Of a stretch of 64,000 nucleotides of DNA, positions 52,371 through 61,972 are shown in pieces. Both the position numbers and the translations under genes were made by a program. The stretch spans positions 1-64,000 of the forward strand of contig NZ_JASDCU010000016.1 in NCBI RefSeq assembly GCF_030407765.1, read 5' to 3'. Below the pieces are notes generated by a model. It had not been told where the DNA came from, did not search any database, and saw nothing but the letters and a program-made list of their open reading frames with translations. Numbering within the stretch: the stretch's first letter is position 1; every line of letters starts with the position of its first letter. The DNA is from Microbacterium sp. APC 3901 (GTDB lineage Bacteria; Actinomycetota; Actinomycetes; Actinomycetales; Microbacteriaceae).

Positions 52371-53119
52371 CGGGCGTCCTCCTTCCCCCGCGCGGCGAAC
52401 GCGCGGGCCTGTGAGACGAGATCTGCGAAGAGCCGCCGGTCCTCGGCGTTCTCCTCGGGGTGCCATTGGACGCCGACGATGTGGGCACCAGAGGTGTCGA
52501 CGAAGGCCTGCACGAGGCCGTCATCGGAGTGCGCCGCAGCCACGAGCCCCTCGCCGAGGCGGTCGACGCCCTGGTGGTGATAGCTGTGCACGCGCATCTC
52601 GGTCTCGCCGATGATCTCGGCGAGAGGCGTCTCGGTCGACACTTCGACGTCGTTCTCGGCGAAGACCCCTCCGCCGATGCGGTACTTCTCGGTGCCGAGC
52701 GATTCGGGCAGATGCTGCTGCAGGGTGCCGCCGCGCGCGACGTTCACGAGCTGCAGGCCTCGACAGATCGCGAGCACCGGGATGCCGCGGCGCTCCGCCG
52801 CGCGGAACAGCGCGAGCTCCCACGCATCGCGATCGACACGGGCGGGGTCGGTGAGCGGATGCCGGTCCTCGCCGTACAGCTCGGGGGCGACGTCCGCCCC
52901 GCCGGAGAGCACGAGGCCGTGCATGCCCGAGATCGCGGCACCTGCAGCATCCGGATCCTGCGGTGGGAGAAGAAGCGCGATGCCGCCGACCGAGGTCACG
53001 CTCGTGAGGTACTGCTCAGGCAGGAACGCCGCCCGCACATCCCACACCCCCTGCTGCGCGCGCTCGAGGTACGTGGTGACGCCGATCAGCGGCGCCGGGT
53101 CAGAGACGCTCGAAACCAC
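52367..53119 (-). CDS. puuD: Gamma-glutamyl-GABA hydrolase
   Basis: A 250-residue class I glutamine amidotransferase-like hydrolase of the PuuD family, which releases GABA and glutamate from gamma-glutamyl-GABA. The nucleophile is C119 in PVLAICRGLQLVNVARGG, the catalytic His/Glu pair is in GVQWHPEENAED, and LSGGADVAPELYGED forms the oxyanion side. The GTG start at 53119 overlaps the last 20 bp of puuA, so translation is tightly coupled. It completes the glutamylated putrescine route. Confidence 0.93.
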   Translation of the reverse strand: MVSSVSDPAPLIGVTTYLERAQQGVWDVRAAFLPEQYLTSVTSVGGIALLLPPQDPDAAGAAISGMHGLVLSGGADVAPELYGEDRHPLTDPARVDRDAWELALFRAAERRGIPVLAICRGLQLVNVARGGTLQQHLPESLGTEKYRIGGGVFAENDVEVSTETPLAEIIGETEMRVHSYHHQGVDRLGEGLVAAAHSDDGLVQAFVDTSGAHIVGVQWHPEENAEDRRLFADLVSQARAFAARGKEDAR

Positions 53120-54455
53120 GGATGCGCTCCCAGTCGGTGACGGCCGCGTCGTAGGCCTCGACCTCGATGCGGGCCTGGTTCAGGTAGTGCTCGACCACGT
53201 CGTCGCCGAAGGCCGCCCGCGCGACGGCCGACTCGCTGAAGAGCTTCGCCGCCTCGCGCAGTGTCGTCGGCAGATGATCGACGCCCGCTTCGTACGCATT
53301 GCCGGTGAACCGCTCGGGCAGCGGCAGCTCGTTCTCGATGCCGTGCAGACCGCCCGCGATGATCGCGGAGATCGCGAGGTAGGGGTTCACGTCGCCCCCG
53401 GGCACCCTGTTCTCGACGCGCAGCCCCGAGCCTGATCCGACCACTCGCAGCGCGCATGTGCGGTTGTCGATGCCCCACGCCACACCTGTCGGCGCGAAGC
53501 TGCCCTTCGCGAAGCGCTTGTACGAGTTGATGTTCGGGGCGAGCAGCAGGGTGAAATCGCGCAGAGTGGCGAGGATGCCGGCGATCCAGTGCTCCATCAC
53601 GGGACTGAAGCCGTGCTCGCCGTCGCCCGCCATGACCGGAGCACCCGACTCGTCGCGCAGCGACAGGTGGATGTGACAGCTGTTGCCCTCCCGCTCATTG
53701 AACTTGGCCATGAAGGTGAGCGCCTTGCCGTGCTGTTCAGCGATCTCCTTCGCACCGTTCTTGTAGATCGCATGCTGGTCGGCGGTCTCGCGCACCTCCG
53801 CATACCGGAACGCGATCTCCTGCTGGCCGAAGTTGCATTCGCCCTTCACTCCCTCGCAGTACAGACCCGCACCGTCCATGCTGTTGCGGATGTCGCGCAG
53901 CAGCGGCTCCATGCGGGTCGAGGCGAGCAGGTTGTAGTCGACGTTGTAGTCGGTCGCCGGCGTGAGCCCTTCGTACTTGCGCGCCCACGCCTCGCGGTAG
54001 GTGTCGTCGAAGACGATGAACTCGAGCTCGGTGCCCGAGTAGGCGGTCCAGCCTCGCTCGGCGAGGCGATCGCGCTGGCGGTCGAGGATCGCACGCGGCG
54101 ACGGCCCGACGGGCTCGCCGTTCTGCCAGACGAGATCGGCCATGACCAGCGCGGTGCCGTCGAGCCACGGGATGTTGCGCATCGTCTCGACATCGGGCTT
54201 CAGCACCATGTCGCCGTAGCCGCGATCCCAGCCCGACATCGCGTATCCGTCGACGGTGTTCATGTCGACGTCGACCGAGAGCAGGTAGTCGCAGGCCTCG
54301 GCACCGTGGGCCAGGATGTCCTCCTGGAACAGCCGCGCCGACACGCGCTTGCCGACCAGCCGACCCTGGGCGTCGGCGAAGGCCACGATCACCGTGTCGA
54401 TCTCGCCGGCGGCGATGCCGGCATCCAGCTGTTCGATGCTCAGGTTGCCCGCCAT
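53100..54455 (-). CDS. puuA: Gamma-glutamylputrescine synthetase (glutamine synthetase-like)
   Basis: A 451-residue glutamine-synthetase-fold ligase of the PuuA/GlnA-like group, joining glutamate to putrescine or another amine with ATP. FADAQGRLVGKRVSARLF and GPSPRAILDRQ open it; the nucleotide/metal segment FMAKFNEREGNSCHIHLSL and the C-terminal LRVENRVPGGDVNPYLAIS are the GS motifs. It lacks the adenylylation loop length of GlnA. An ACGGAGCG ribosome-binding site precedes the ATG. It is first in the puuA-puuD-ALDH-SDR-FadR run and divergent from an amine permease. Ethanolamine rather than putrescine remains possible. Confidence 0.92.
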   Translation of the reverse strand: MAGNLSIEQLDAGIAAGEIDTVIVAFADAQGRLVGKRVSARLFQEDILAHGAEACDYLLSVDVDMNTVDGYAMSGWDRGYGDMVLKPDVETMRNIPWLDGTALVMADLVWQNGEPVGPSPRAILDRQRDRLAERGWTAYSGTELEFIVFDDTYREAWARKYEGLTPATDYNVDYNLLASTRMEPLLRDIRNSMDGAGLYCEGVKGECNFGQQEIAFRYAEVRETADQHAIYKNGAKEIAEQHGKALTFMAKFNEREGNSCHIHLSLRDESGAPVMAGDGEHGFSPVMEHWIAGILATLRDFTLLLAPNINSYKRFAKGSFAPTGVAWGIDNRTCALRVVGSGSGLRVENRVPGGDVNPYLAISAIIAGGLHGIENELPLPERFTGNAYEAGVDHLPTTLREAAKLFSESAVARAAFGDDVVEHYLNQARIEVEAYDAAVTDWERIRGFERL

Positions 54456-54611
54456 CTGACGCTCCGTTCTCGTGCTGTGAAGCGATCGGCCGACCGGCTT
54501 CGCCCTCAGAGTAGATCACCTTGCCGTTTAAAGGTAGACGAAACCACCATTGACTGTCACAATCATCCGCAAGGTGCACGCGGCGCCTGCACGCATGCGA
54601 ACGGAGAGCGG
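54456..54611. promoter_or_regulatory. Divergent puuA/permease control region
   Basis: This 156-bp gap must hold both promoters. An AT-richer island (about 54528-54575) includes GTTTAAAGGTAGACGAAAC, with GTTT/AAAC arms, and TTGACTGTCACAA. On the minus strand TACTCT near 54511 is a possible puuA -10. The FadR-type regulator at 49434 and the Lrp paralogues are candidates to bind here. I could not fix exact -35/-10 pairs. Confidence 0.5.
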
Positions 54612-56159
54612 ATGTCCCAGCAGAGCAATGAATCCCGCAAGGTCGCCGGAGCGACCTATACACGCGCCGGGAGTGACTATTTCGAGAAACGCACCCTGAA
54701 GAGGTCGGCCGGCGTCTGGGGCCTGTGGGGTCTCGCGGTCGCCGCCGTGATCTCGGGCGACTTCTCGGGGTGGAACTTCGGCATCGACTTCGCCGGCTTC
54801 GGCGGGATGCTCATCGCCTTCGCGATCCTCGTGGCGATGTACTACGGCATGATCTTCGCGATCGGCGAGATGGCGGCCGCGATGCCGCACACCGGCGGCG
54901 CCTACTCGTTCGCCCGCTCGGCCATGGGCCCGTGGGGCGGCCTCGTCACCGGCGCCGCCGAGACCATCGAGTACGTCGCGACCACGGCGGTGATCGTCTA
55001 CTTCTCGGCGTCGTATGCCAACGGCATCACGAGCGAGCTGCTCGGGCTCGAACTACCCGGATGGGTCTGGTACCTCATCCTCTACATCGTCTTCATCGCC
55101 CTGAACTCCGCGGGCGCCGCGATCTCCTTCCGTTTCGCGATCATCGTGTCGGTGATCTCGATCGGCATCATCCTGGTCTTCTCGGCCATGGCGCTCTTCT
55201 CGGGTGCGTTCTCCTGGGATGCCCTGTGGGACATCGTCCCCGACGAGGGCCAGACCGCGTTCCTCCCTCACGGCGTCCTGCCGATCCTGTTCGCGCTGCC
55301 GTTCGCGATGTGGTTCTTCCTGGGGATCGAGGAGCTGCCGCTCGCGGCGGAGGAATCGCACAACCCGACGCGTGACATCCCCAAGGCGGGATTCTGGGCT
55401 CGCGGCACGCTCATCGTCACCGGCCTGCTGGTGCTCTTCCTGAACACCGGCGTGCTCGGCGCCGAGGCGACAGGCACCGCGGGCGAGCCGCTGCTCGACG
55501 GCTTCCGCGCGATCGTGGGCGACCAGCTCGCTGCCGTGCTCGCGCTGTTCGCGCTGATCGGTCTGCTCGCCTCGCTGCAGGGCATCATGTTCGCCTACGG
55601 ACGCAACATGTACTCACTGTCTCGCGCCGGGTACTACCCGCGCTTCCTCTCGCTCACCGGCAAGCGCCAGACACCGTGGGTCGCACTCACCGTGGGTGCG
55701 GCGATCGGCTTCGTCGCCCTGATCGTGCTCGATGTGCTCACCGCCGTCGACTCCGAGGGTGCGGGAAACGTCGCGGGTGCGATCGTGCTGAACATCGCCG
55801 TCTGGGGAGCCGTCGTCGCTTACGCGCTTCAGCTCGTGTCGTTCATCATCCTGCGCAAGAAGTTCCCGAACGTCGACCGGCCGTACGTGAGCCCGTGGGG
55901 CATTCCGGGTGCCGTGATCGCCCTGGTGATCGCCGCACTGATCTTCGTCGGCTTCCTGCTCAACCCGACGTTCGGCCCGGCGATCATCGCGATCGCGATC
56001 GTCTACGCGATCATCCTGCTCGGGTTCGGCCTGTTCTTCCGCCACCGCCTCATCCTCTCCCCCGAGGAGGAGTACGCGCTGTCGGGCGGCTCGCACGGCG
56101 ACCCGCAGGCCGAGGGCTACGACGCGATGGAGGGCGAGATCTTCGACGGCAAGCGGTGA
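54612..56159 (+). CDS. APC-family amine/amino acid permease (Eat-like)
   Basis: A 515-residue permease with about twelve membrane helices. LWGLAVAAVISGDFSGWNFGIDF and MIFAIGEMAAAMPHTGGAYSFARSAMGPWGG are close in pattern to the ethanolamine permease (Eat) group of the APC superfamily; FLGIEELPLAAEESHNPTRDIPKA is the conserved mid-protein loop. The ATG follows ACGGAGAGC. Being divergent from puuA it most likely imports the amine that PuuA glutamylates: putrescine, ethanolamine or a relative. The C-terminal 30 residues are acidic and cytoplasmic. Confidence 0.92.
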   Translation: MSQQSNESRKVAGATYTRAGSDYFEKRTLKRSAGVWGLWGLAVAAVISGDFSGWNFGIDFAGFGGMLIAFAILVAMYYGMIFAIGEMAAAMPHTGGAYSFARSAMGPWGGLVTGAAETIEYVATTAVIVYFSASYANGITSELLGLELPGWVWYLILYIVFIALNSAGAAISFRFAIIVSVISIGIILVFSAMALFSGAFSWDALWDIVPDEGQTAFLPHGVLPILFALPFAMWFFLGIEELPLAAEESHNPTRDIPKAGFWARGTLIVTGLLVLFLNTGVLGAEATGTAGEPLLDGFRAIVGDQLAAVLALFALIGLLASLQGIMFAYGRNMYSLSRAGYYPRFLSLTGKRQTPWVALTVGAAIGFVALIVLDVLTAVDSEGAGNVAGAIVLNIAVWGAVVAYALQLVSFIILRKKFPNVDRPYVSPWGIPGAVIALVIAALIFVGFLLNPTFGPAIIAIAIVYAIILLGFGLFFRHRLILSPEEEYALSGGSHGDPQAEGYDAMEGEIFDGKR

Positions 56160-56177
56160 TGACGGAGGAGCGCGGCT

Positions 56178-56450
56178 CTACTTGCGGTCGAAGTCGAACG
56201 CCTTGAGCAGCTCGTCGACAGCCTTGTCGCGCTCCTCCCCGCCTTCGTCGAACATGTGCGTCACATGCGTGCGCAGGTGGTTCTCGAGCAGCAGGCGGTT
56301 GAGTGACTCCAGTGATCGCTGGATCGCGCGGGACTGCGTGATGATGTCCATGCAGTACTCCTCGTTCTCGATCATCCGCGCGACGCCGCGCATCTGACCT
56401 TCGAGGATGCTGGTGCGGTGCAGGGCACGCTTCTTGATGTCTTCGATCAC
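56178..56450 (-). CDS. CsoR/RcnR-family metal-sensing repressor
   Basis: A 90-residue four-helix regulator of the CsoR/RcnR/FrmR family. The sensing positions are C33 (NEEYCMDI), H58 and H62 (ENHLRTHV); spacing equals Cys36-His61-Cys65 of mycobacterial CsoR, but the last Cys is replaced by His, giving a Cys-His-His set nearer to RcnR. RALHRTSILEGQMRGVARMI is the family DNA-contact helix. GTG at 56450 follows TACCCT (56457-56462) by 6 nt, so it is leaderless. No copper or nickel pump lies beside it, so the target is unknown. Confidence 0.9.
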   Translation of the reverse strand: MIEDIKKRALHRTSILEGQMRGVARMIENEEYCMDIITQSRAIQRSLESLNRLLLENHLRTHVTHMFDEGGEERDKAVDELLKAFDFDRK

Positions 56451-56526
56451 GTTTCGAGGGTACTCGGGTCCTGCGCGTGTGGCGCTGGCCGAGCTCAGGG
56501 GGAACTCCCCGTGAAAGGATGACGTC

Positions 56527-57804
56527 ATGCCGCGAACACCGATGGCGCTCCTGTCGCCCGCAGACCAGGCGCGGCTTCGCGCGCTTCGACGCATGAAGGC
56601 CGTCGCGCTGGGCGCACTGATCTTCATGGCCGTCGTCTTCGTCTTCGCGTTCGCGTTCCAGGAGCGGCAGCCCTGGCTGGGTTATGTCCGGGCAGCCGCA
56701 GAGGGCGGCATGGTCGGCGCCCTGGCCGACTGGTTCGCCGTGACCGCGCTGTTCCGCCGGCCGCTCGGCCTGCCGATCCCGCACACCGCGATCATCCCGA
56801 ACCGCAAGGACGAGATCGGCCGCACACTGGGCGAGTTCGTCGAGACGAACTTCCTCGAGGCGAGCGTGGTGCGCACCAAGCTCGCCAGCACCGCGATCGC
56901 GAAGCGCGCCGGCGAATGGCTGAGCGAGCCCGCCCATGCAGAGCGCGTGGGCGCCGAGGGAGCGACGATCGCGACCGCCGTGCTCAACGCCCTCAGCGAT
57001 GACGACGTGCGCGACCTCATCACCGACCTGGCCCGTGAGCACCTCGTCTCCCCCGAGTGGGGCCCGCCCGCCGGCGCCTGGCTCGAGAAGATCGTCGAGG
57101 CCGGCGCGCACCACGGAGCCGTCGACCTCGCCGCCGACAGCATCGGCCGATGGCTCGACGCGAACGCCGAGTCATTCTCGGGGCTCATCTCACGCAGGCT
57201 GCCCGGATGGGTGCCGAAGCTCGCGCACCGATTCGTCGACGACACCGCCTACAACGAAGCCGTCAAGTTCGTCCGCGCTGTGCAGGCTGATCCACAGCAT
57301 CCGGCTCGTATCGCCGTCGATGGATACCTCGCCCGCCTCGCCGACAGCCTGCAGAACGACCCGGAGACCCGGGCCAAGCTCGAGAACGCCAAGTCGTCGC
57401 TGTTCGACAGCCCCCGCGTGGGCGCCCTCGCCGCCGAGGCGTGGAACACGGCCAAGAACGGACTGCTCGCCGCCCTCGCCGACCCCGAGAGCGGACTGCG
57501 CGTGCGCGCGGCCCAGGCTCTGCAGGAGGTCGGCCAACGGCTGACGACGGATGCCGCGCTGCAGCACCGCGTCGACACGTGGGTGTCGGATGCCGCCGTG
57601 TTCCTCGTCGACCGCTACCGCCACGACATCGCGTCGATCATCACCGACACCGTCGAACGCTGGGACCCGGTCGAGACCACCGAGAAGATCGAGCTCATGG
57701 TCGGCCGCGACCTGCAGTACATCCGCCTGAACGGCACGTTCGTCGGCGCACTCGCGGGCCTCGCGATCTTCACGATCGCGCACCTGGTCATTCCCGGGGT
57801 CTGA
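56527..57804 (+). CDS. DUF445-domain membrane protein
   Basis: A 425-residue DUF445 (YheB/YjiN-like) protein. One hydrophobic helix near residues 22-40 (VALGALIFMAVVFVFAFAF) and one at the C-terminus (GALAGLAIFTIAHLVIPGV) flank a long helical domain. The diagnostic segment is MVGALADWFAVTALFRRPLG, then LPIPHTAIIPNRKDEIGRTL. Its function is not established; it probably sits at the inner membrane. AAGGAT (56515-56520) ends 6 nt before the ATG. It is divergent from the CsoR-type gene, which could control it. Confidence 0.9.
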   Translation: MPRTPMALLSPADQARLRALRRMKAVALGALIFMAVVFVFAFAFQERQPWLGYVRAAAEGGMVGALADWFAVTALFRRPLGLPIPHTAIIPNRKDEIGRTLGEFVETNFLEASVVRTKLASTAIAKRAGEWLSEPAHAERVGAEGATIATAVLNALSDDDVRDLITDLAREHLVSPEWGPPAGAWLEKIVEAGAHHGAVDLAADSIGRWLDANAESFSGLISRRLPGWVPKLAHRFVDDTAYNEAVKFVRAVQADPQHPARIAVDGYLARLADSLQNDPETRAKLENAKSSLFDSPRVGALAAEAWNTAKNGLLAALADPESGLRVRAAQALQEVGQRLTTDAALQHRVDTWVSDAAVFLVDRYRHDIASIITDTVERWDPVETTEKIELMVGRDLQYIRLNGTFVGALAGLAIFTIAHLVIPGV

Positions 57805-57807
57805 CGC

Positions 57808-58056
57808 GTGCGGATCGTCGAGCTGGTCGAGACCTCCATGGCCGATGTCGATCTGATCGCCGTCGTGCCGCTGGACCCACGGCACGCGATCGCCGTGCCC
57901 GATGAGGAGGATCCCGAGCTCCGCGAGGCGATGGAGGATGCCCTCCTCGAAGCCCTCGACGACCTCGACCGCGACGGACTCGCGCCGTCGATCGTGACGC
58001 TCACCGGGAACCCCGAGCAGAGGCTCGCGCAGCTGGAGAGGGCTGCCGGCCTCTGA
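57808..58056 (+). CDS. Small hypothetical acidic protein
   Basis: An 82-residue protein starting at GTG 57808, 3 bp after the DUF445 stop; an internal ATG at 57838 could also start it. The sequence (VDLIAVVPLDPRHAIAVPDE, EDPELREAMEDALLEALDDLDRDG) is acidic and helical with no known motif. Codon use matches neighbouring genes, with G/C at nearly every third position. Close spacing suggests it is translated with the DUF445 gene. I do not recognise the family. Confidence 0.6.
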   Translation: MRIVELVETSMADVDLIAVVPLDPRHAIAVPDEEDPELREAMEDALLEALDDLDRDGLAPSIVTLTGNPEQRLAQLERAAGL

Positions 58057-58107
58057 GGTCCGGCACGCTCGCGCTGTGAACCTCTTCCTTTGGGGCCCGG
58101 TCGCGCT

Positions 58108-58129
58108 CCTGACCGTCATGGCGGTCAGG
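58108..58129. terminator. Hairpin between convergent genes
   Basis: CCTGACCG (58108-58115) pairs perfectly with CGGTCAGG (58122-58129) around TCATGG, in the 121-bp gap between the small acidic protein gene and hutG. It has no T-run but is the only clear hairpin there, so it likely serves one or both sides. Confidence 0.5.
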
Positions 58130-58177
58130 TACCCTCGCGAGCGAGCATCACTGACGCTGCGCGGATAGAACCCTCCG

Positions 58178-59083
58178 TCAGCGGGTGGCGAGGGCCGCGA
58201 GCATCTCCAGCACGCACAGCGCGGCCAGTCGCACCGTGCGCAGGTCGTCGGTGTCGGCCGTCGAGTCGACCTCGGCGATGTCGGCGCTCACGACGCGTGG
58301 GTCCGCCGCGATCGAACGCACGAGGGCGCGCAGCTCCCACGCGGCGAACCCGCCGGGGACGGATGCCGGGCAGCCGGGCGCTGCGGCGCGATCGGCCGCA
58401 TCGACGTCGACGTCGAGGTGGATGCGGGCGCCGGCGCCCGCTCCCGCGACGCGCGTGGCTTCGGCGACGACGTCGGCGATACCGCGACGGCGCACCTCGT
58501 CGAGCGTGATCACGCGGATGCCCCAGTCGGCCGCCCTCGCGGCATACGCGGCCGAGTTCGCGAAGTCCGCGATGCCGATCTGGACGATACGCGTGGGATC
58601 GATCCGCTCGCCGACCGGCGCATCCTCGACCAGCCGACGTACCGGGGAGCCGTTCGACACCCCGTCGCGCAGGTCGAAGTGCGCGTCGATCGTGATCAGT
58701 CCGGTGGCCCCCGCGCCGCGCGCGACCGGATAGGTCAGAGCGTTGTCGCCGCCGAGCGCGATGACGAGACGTGTGGCGTCGGCGAGCTCGCGCACCCGGG
58801 CGACCGTCGCGGCGATGCCGGGTTCGCCGTCCGGCTCGGCCACATCACCGGCGTCGAGCACGCGCAGCGCCTGGGCGAGATCGACCACCGGCGGGCCCAT
58901 GAGGGTGGCGCTGTAGCGGGTGAGCGCATCGCGGATCGCGGCGGGTGTCGCGTGCGCGCCCGTCGGCGACAGCGACGTGCGCCATGTGGCAACGCCGAGC
59001 AGCACGGCATCGGCGTCGTCCCCCGCAGCGAACGCGGGCCAGGAGCCGGCACGCGGCCACAGGTCATCGTGCGACAGGGCCAT
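58178..59083 (-). CDS. hutG: Formimidoylglutamase
   Basis: A 301-residue ureohydrolase (arginase/agmatinase fold) acting as HutG: formimidoyl-glutamate + water to glutamate + formamide. The manganese motifs are [22 protein letters not shown] and [16 protein letters not shown]; the last keeps the DxDxxDxAxAPG pattern with Arg where arginases have Pro, as in known HutG proteins that have Gln there. It is the last gene of the hut operon, overlapping hutI by 20 bp. This direct route rather than the HutF/formylglutamate route is implied. Confidence 0.9.
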   Translation of the reverse strand: MALSHDDLWPRAGSWPAFAAGDDADAVLLGVATWRTSLSPTGAHATPAAIRDALTRYSATLMGPPVVDLAQALRVLDAGDVAEPDGEPGIAATVARVRELADATRLVIALGGDNALTYPVARGAGATGLITIDAHFDLRDGVSNGSPVRRLVEDAPVGERIDPTRIVQIGIADFANSAAYAARAADWGIRVITLDEVRRRGIADVVAEATRVAGAGAGARIHLDVDVDAADRAAAPGCPASVPGGFAAWELRALVRSIAADPRVVSADIAEVDSTADTDDLRTVRLAALCVLEMLAALATR

Positions 59084-60284
59084 GACTCTCCGTTCCTCGC
59101 GGCGTTCCGGGTGCCGTGAAGACCGCGACCCCGTCTTTCCAGACCTGCTCGACGAGCAGCACCCCCGGACGGTAGGCGAGATGGATGCGGGTGGGAGACT
59201 TCAGCAGCACGAGATCCGCCCGCGCCCCGGGTGCGATCACACCGACGTCGTCGCGCCGCAGCGCCAGGGCGCCACCAGCGGTCGCCGCCCACACGGCCTC
59301 GGCGGGTGTCATCCCCATGTCGCGCACGGCGAGAGCGATGCAGAACGACATCGATGACGTGAAGCTCGACCCCGGGTTCGTGTCGCACGCGATCGCGACC
59401 GTGACGCCCGCATCGATCAGTCGACGCGCATCGGGGTACGGCTGGCGGGTCGAGAACTCGACGCCGGGCAGCAGCGTGAGCACGGTGTCGGATGCCGCGA
59501 GCGCAGCGACATCCGCATCCGTCAGGTAGGTGCCGTGGTCGACCGACGCCGCGCCGAGCTCGACCGCGAGACCGACTCCCTCACCCGGACCGAGCTGGCT
59601 CGCGTGCACGCGGGGCAAGAGGCCCTTCGCGATGCCGGCTTCGAGCACGCGCCGGGACTGCTCGACCGAGAACGCCCCGGTCTCGCAGAACACGTCGATC
59701 CACTTCGCGTGCGGCGCGCATGCATCGAGCATCGGGCCGGTCACCAGGCCGACGTACTCGTCGGCGCGGTCGGCGTACTCGGCCGGAACGACATGCGCGC
59801 CGAGGAACGTGACTTCCTGTGTGACCTCGGCGGCGAGGCGCACCAGGCGCTCCTCGCCCTCGACGCTCAGCCCGTACCCGCTCTTGATCTCGACCGTCGT
59901 CGTGCCCTGCGCGAGCATCTCGTCGAGGAATCCACGCAGTCGCGCGCGCAGCTCGTCATCGCTCGCTGCCCGGGTCGCCGCGACCGTCGAGCGTATGCCG
60001 CCGGCCGCGTAATTCTGCCCGGCCATCCGTGCCTCGAACTCGGCGGCGCGATCGCCGCCGAACACGAGGTGGCTGTGACTGTCGACGAACCCCGGGATGA
60101 CGGCGCGACCGGATGCATCCACGATCTCGCCGGCATCCGGCGCGTCGGCGGCGGACCCGACCCAGGCGATCCGCTCGCCGTCGATGAGAACGGCCGCATC
60201 GACCAGGGTCCCGAAACGGTCTCCCCCAGACGAGCCGACATTGGTCGTCAGCTCTCCGATGTTCGTGATCAACGTCGTGCTCAT
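59064..60284 (-). CDS. hutI: Imidazolonepropionase
   Basis: HutI, a 406-residue amidohydrolase opening the imidazolone ring to formimidoylglutamate. [17 protein letters not shown] carries the HxH metal ligands, [11 protein letters not shown] and [13 protein letters not shown] are family-specific, [10 protein letters not shown] and [12 protein letters not shown] supply further ligands, and [19 protein letters not shown] holds the last Asp. ATG at 60284 overlaps the hutU stop by 4 bp. Third gene of the operon. Confidence 0.95.
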   Translation of the reverse strand: MSTTLITNIGELTTNVGSSGGDRFGTLVDAAVLIDGERIAWVGSAADAPDAGEIVDASGRAVIPGFVDSHSHLVFGGDRAAEFEARMAGQNYAAGGIRSTVAATRAASDDELRARLRGFLDEMLAQGTTTVEIKSGYGLSVEGEERLVRLAAEVTQEVTFLGAHVVPAEYADRADEYVGLVTGPMLDACAPHAKWIDVFCETGAFSVEQSRRVLEAGIAKGLLPRVHASQLGPGEGVGLAVELGAASVDHGTYLTDADVAALAASDTVLTLLPGVEFSTRQPYPDARRLIDAGVTVAIACDTNPGSSFTSSMSFCIALAVRDMGMTPAEAVWAATAGGALALRRDDVGVIAPGARADLVLLKSPTRIHLAYRPGVLLVEQVWKDGVAVFTAPGTPRGTESHGPVAR

Positions 60285-61972
60285 AGCATCGGCACCTTCA
60301 GGCCACGCTCCCGGGCGACGTCGCGAGCGTGCTCGTACCCGGCATCGACGTGTCGCATGACACCGGTGCCCGGGTCGTTCGTGAGCACACGTTCGAGCTT
60401 CTCGGCGGCGAGCGCCGAACCGTCGGCCACGGTGACCTGGCCTGCGTGGATCGAGCGGCCGATCCCGACGCCGCCGCCGTGGTGCAGCGACACCCACGAA
60501 GCGCCGGATGCCGTGTTGAGCAGCGCGTTCAGCAGCGGCCAGTCGGCGATGGCATCCGACCCGTCCTTCATGGCCTCGGTCTCGCGGTACGGCGACGCGA
60601 CCGAACCCGAATCCAGGTGGTCGCGGCCGATCACGATCGGCGCCGCCAGCTCACCCGACGCGACCATCTCGTTGAACTTGAGGCCCGCCAGGTGACGCTC
60701 TTTGTAGCCGAGCCAGCAGATGCGGGCGGGCAGACCCTCGAAGTGCACCTTCTCGCCGGCCTTCTCGAGCCAGCGGTGCAGAGCCTTGTCTGCGGGGAAC
60801 AGCTCGGCGATCGCGCGGTCGGTCTTGTAGATGTCCTCGGGGTCTCCCGAGAGCGCGGCCCAGCGGAAGGGTCCACGCCCCTCTTCGAACTGCGGGCGGA
60901 TGTACGCCGGCACGAAACCGGGGAACTCGAAGGCACGGTCGAACCCGCCCAGCTGCGCCTCGGCGCGGATCGAGTTGCCGTAGTCGAACACCGCGGCGCC
61001 TGCGTCCTGGAACGCGACCATCGCGGCGACGTGCTGCGCCATCGATTCGCGGGAGCGGCGGGTGAACTCCTCGGCGTCCCGCTCGGCCTCGGCCTTCCAC
61101 TCGGCGACCGTGATGCCGACCGGCAGGTACGCGAGCGGATCGTGGGCACTGGTCTGGTCGGTGACGATGTCGATCGGCACGCCCCGTCGCAGCAGCTCGG
61201 GGAAGACGTCCGCAGCGTTGCCGACGACACCGACCGACAGAGCCTCCCCGGCATCCTTCGCAGCGACGACGCGGACGACCGCCTCGTCGAGGTCGGTCGT
61301 GTACTCGTCGAGGTATCCGTGCTCGACCCGACGGGCGAGGCGCGACTCGTCGACGTCGACGATGAGCACCGCTCCGTCGTTGAGGGTGACGGCGAGCGGC
61401 TGCGCGCCACCCATTCCGCCGGCACCGCCGGTCAGCGTCAGCGTGCCCTTCAGCGATTCCCTGCCGAGAGATCGGGCGACGGCCGAGAACGTCTCGTAGG
61501 TTCCCTGCAGGATTCCCTGGGTTCCGATGTAGATCCATGACCCAGCGGTCATCTGGCCGTACATGATCAGGCCGAGCTCTTCGAGGCGGCGGAACTCAGG
61601 CCAGTTCGCCCAATCGCCCACGAGGTTCGAGTTGGCGATGAGCACCCGCGGCGCCCATTCGTGGGTGCGGAAGACGCCGACCGGCTTACCCGACTGCACG
61701 AGCAGCGTCTCATCGGGCTCGAGCTCGTCGAGGGTGCGGACGATCGCGTCGTACGCCTCCCAGCTTCGTGCCGCCTTGCCGGTGCCGCCGTAGACGACGA
61801 GGTCTTCGGGGTGCTCGGCGACCTCGGCGTCGAGGTTGTTCATCAGCATCCGCTTGGCGGCTTCGGCACCCCAGCTCTTGGCCGTGCGCTGGTTGCCGCG
61901 GGCGGCCCGGACCACGCGGGGTCCCGAGTTCGTCGACGCGGTGGTCCCTGAGCTTGTCGACGGGTCAGTCAT
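60281..61972 (-). CDS. hutU: Urocanate hydratase
   Basis: HutU, a 563-residue urocanase that hydrates urocanate to imidazolonepropionate using NAD as electrophile. [25 protein letters not shown] is the NAD-binding segment, [18 protein letters not shown] and [14 protein letters not shown] (active-site Cys) are conserved, and [22 protein letters not shown] is the C-terminal signature. Its start overlaps the end of hutH by 8 bp. Its N-terminus has a short Ser/Thr-rich extension ([17 protein letters not shown]). Confidence 0.97.
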   Translation of the reverse strand: MTDPSTSSGTTASTNSGPRVVRAARGNQRTAKSWGAEAAKRMLMNNLDAEVAEHPEDLVVYGGTGKAARSWEAYDAIVRTLDELEPDETLLVQSGKPVGVFRTHEWAPRVLIANSNLVGDWANWPEFRRLEELGLIMYGQMTAGSWIYIGTQGILQGTYETFSAVARSLGRESLKGTLTLTGGAGGMGGAQPLAVTLNDGAVLIVDVDESRLARRVEHGYLDEYTTDLDEAVVRVVAAKDAGEALSVGVVGNAADVFPELLRRGVPIDIVTDQTSAHDPLAYLPVGITVAEWKAEAERDAEEFTRRSRESMAQHVAAMVAFQDAGAAVFDYGNSIRAEAQLGGFDRAFEFPGFVPAYIRPQFEEGRGPFRWAALSGDPEDIYKTDRAIAELFPADKALHRWLEKAGEKVHFEGLPARICWLGYKERHLAGLKFNEMVASGELAAPIVIGRDHLDSGSVASPYRETEAMKDGSDAIADWPLLNALLNTASGASWVSLHHGGGVGIGRSIHAGQVTVADGSALAAEKLERVLTNDPGTGVMRHVDAGYEHARDVARERGLKVPML

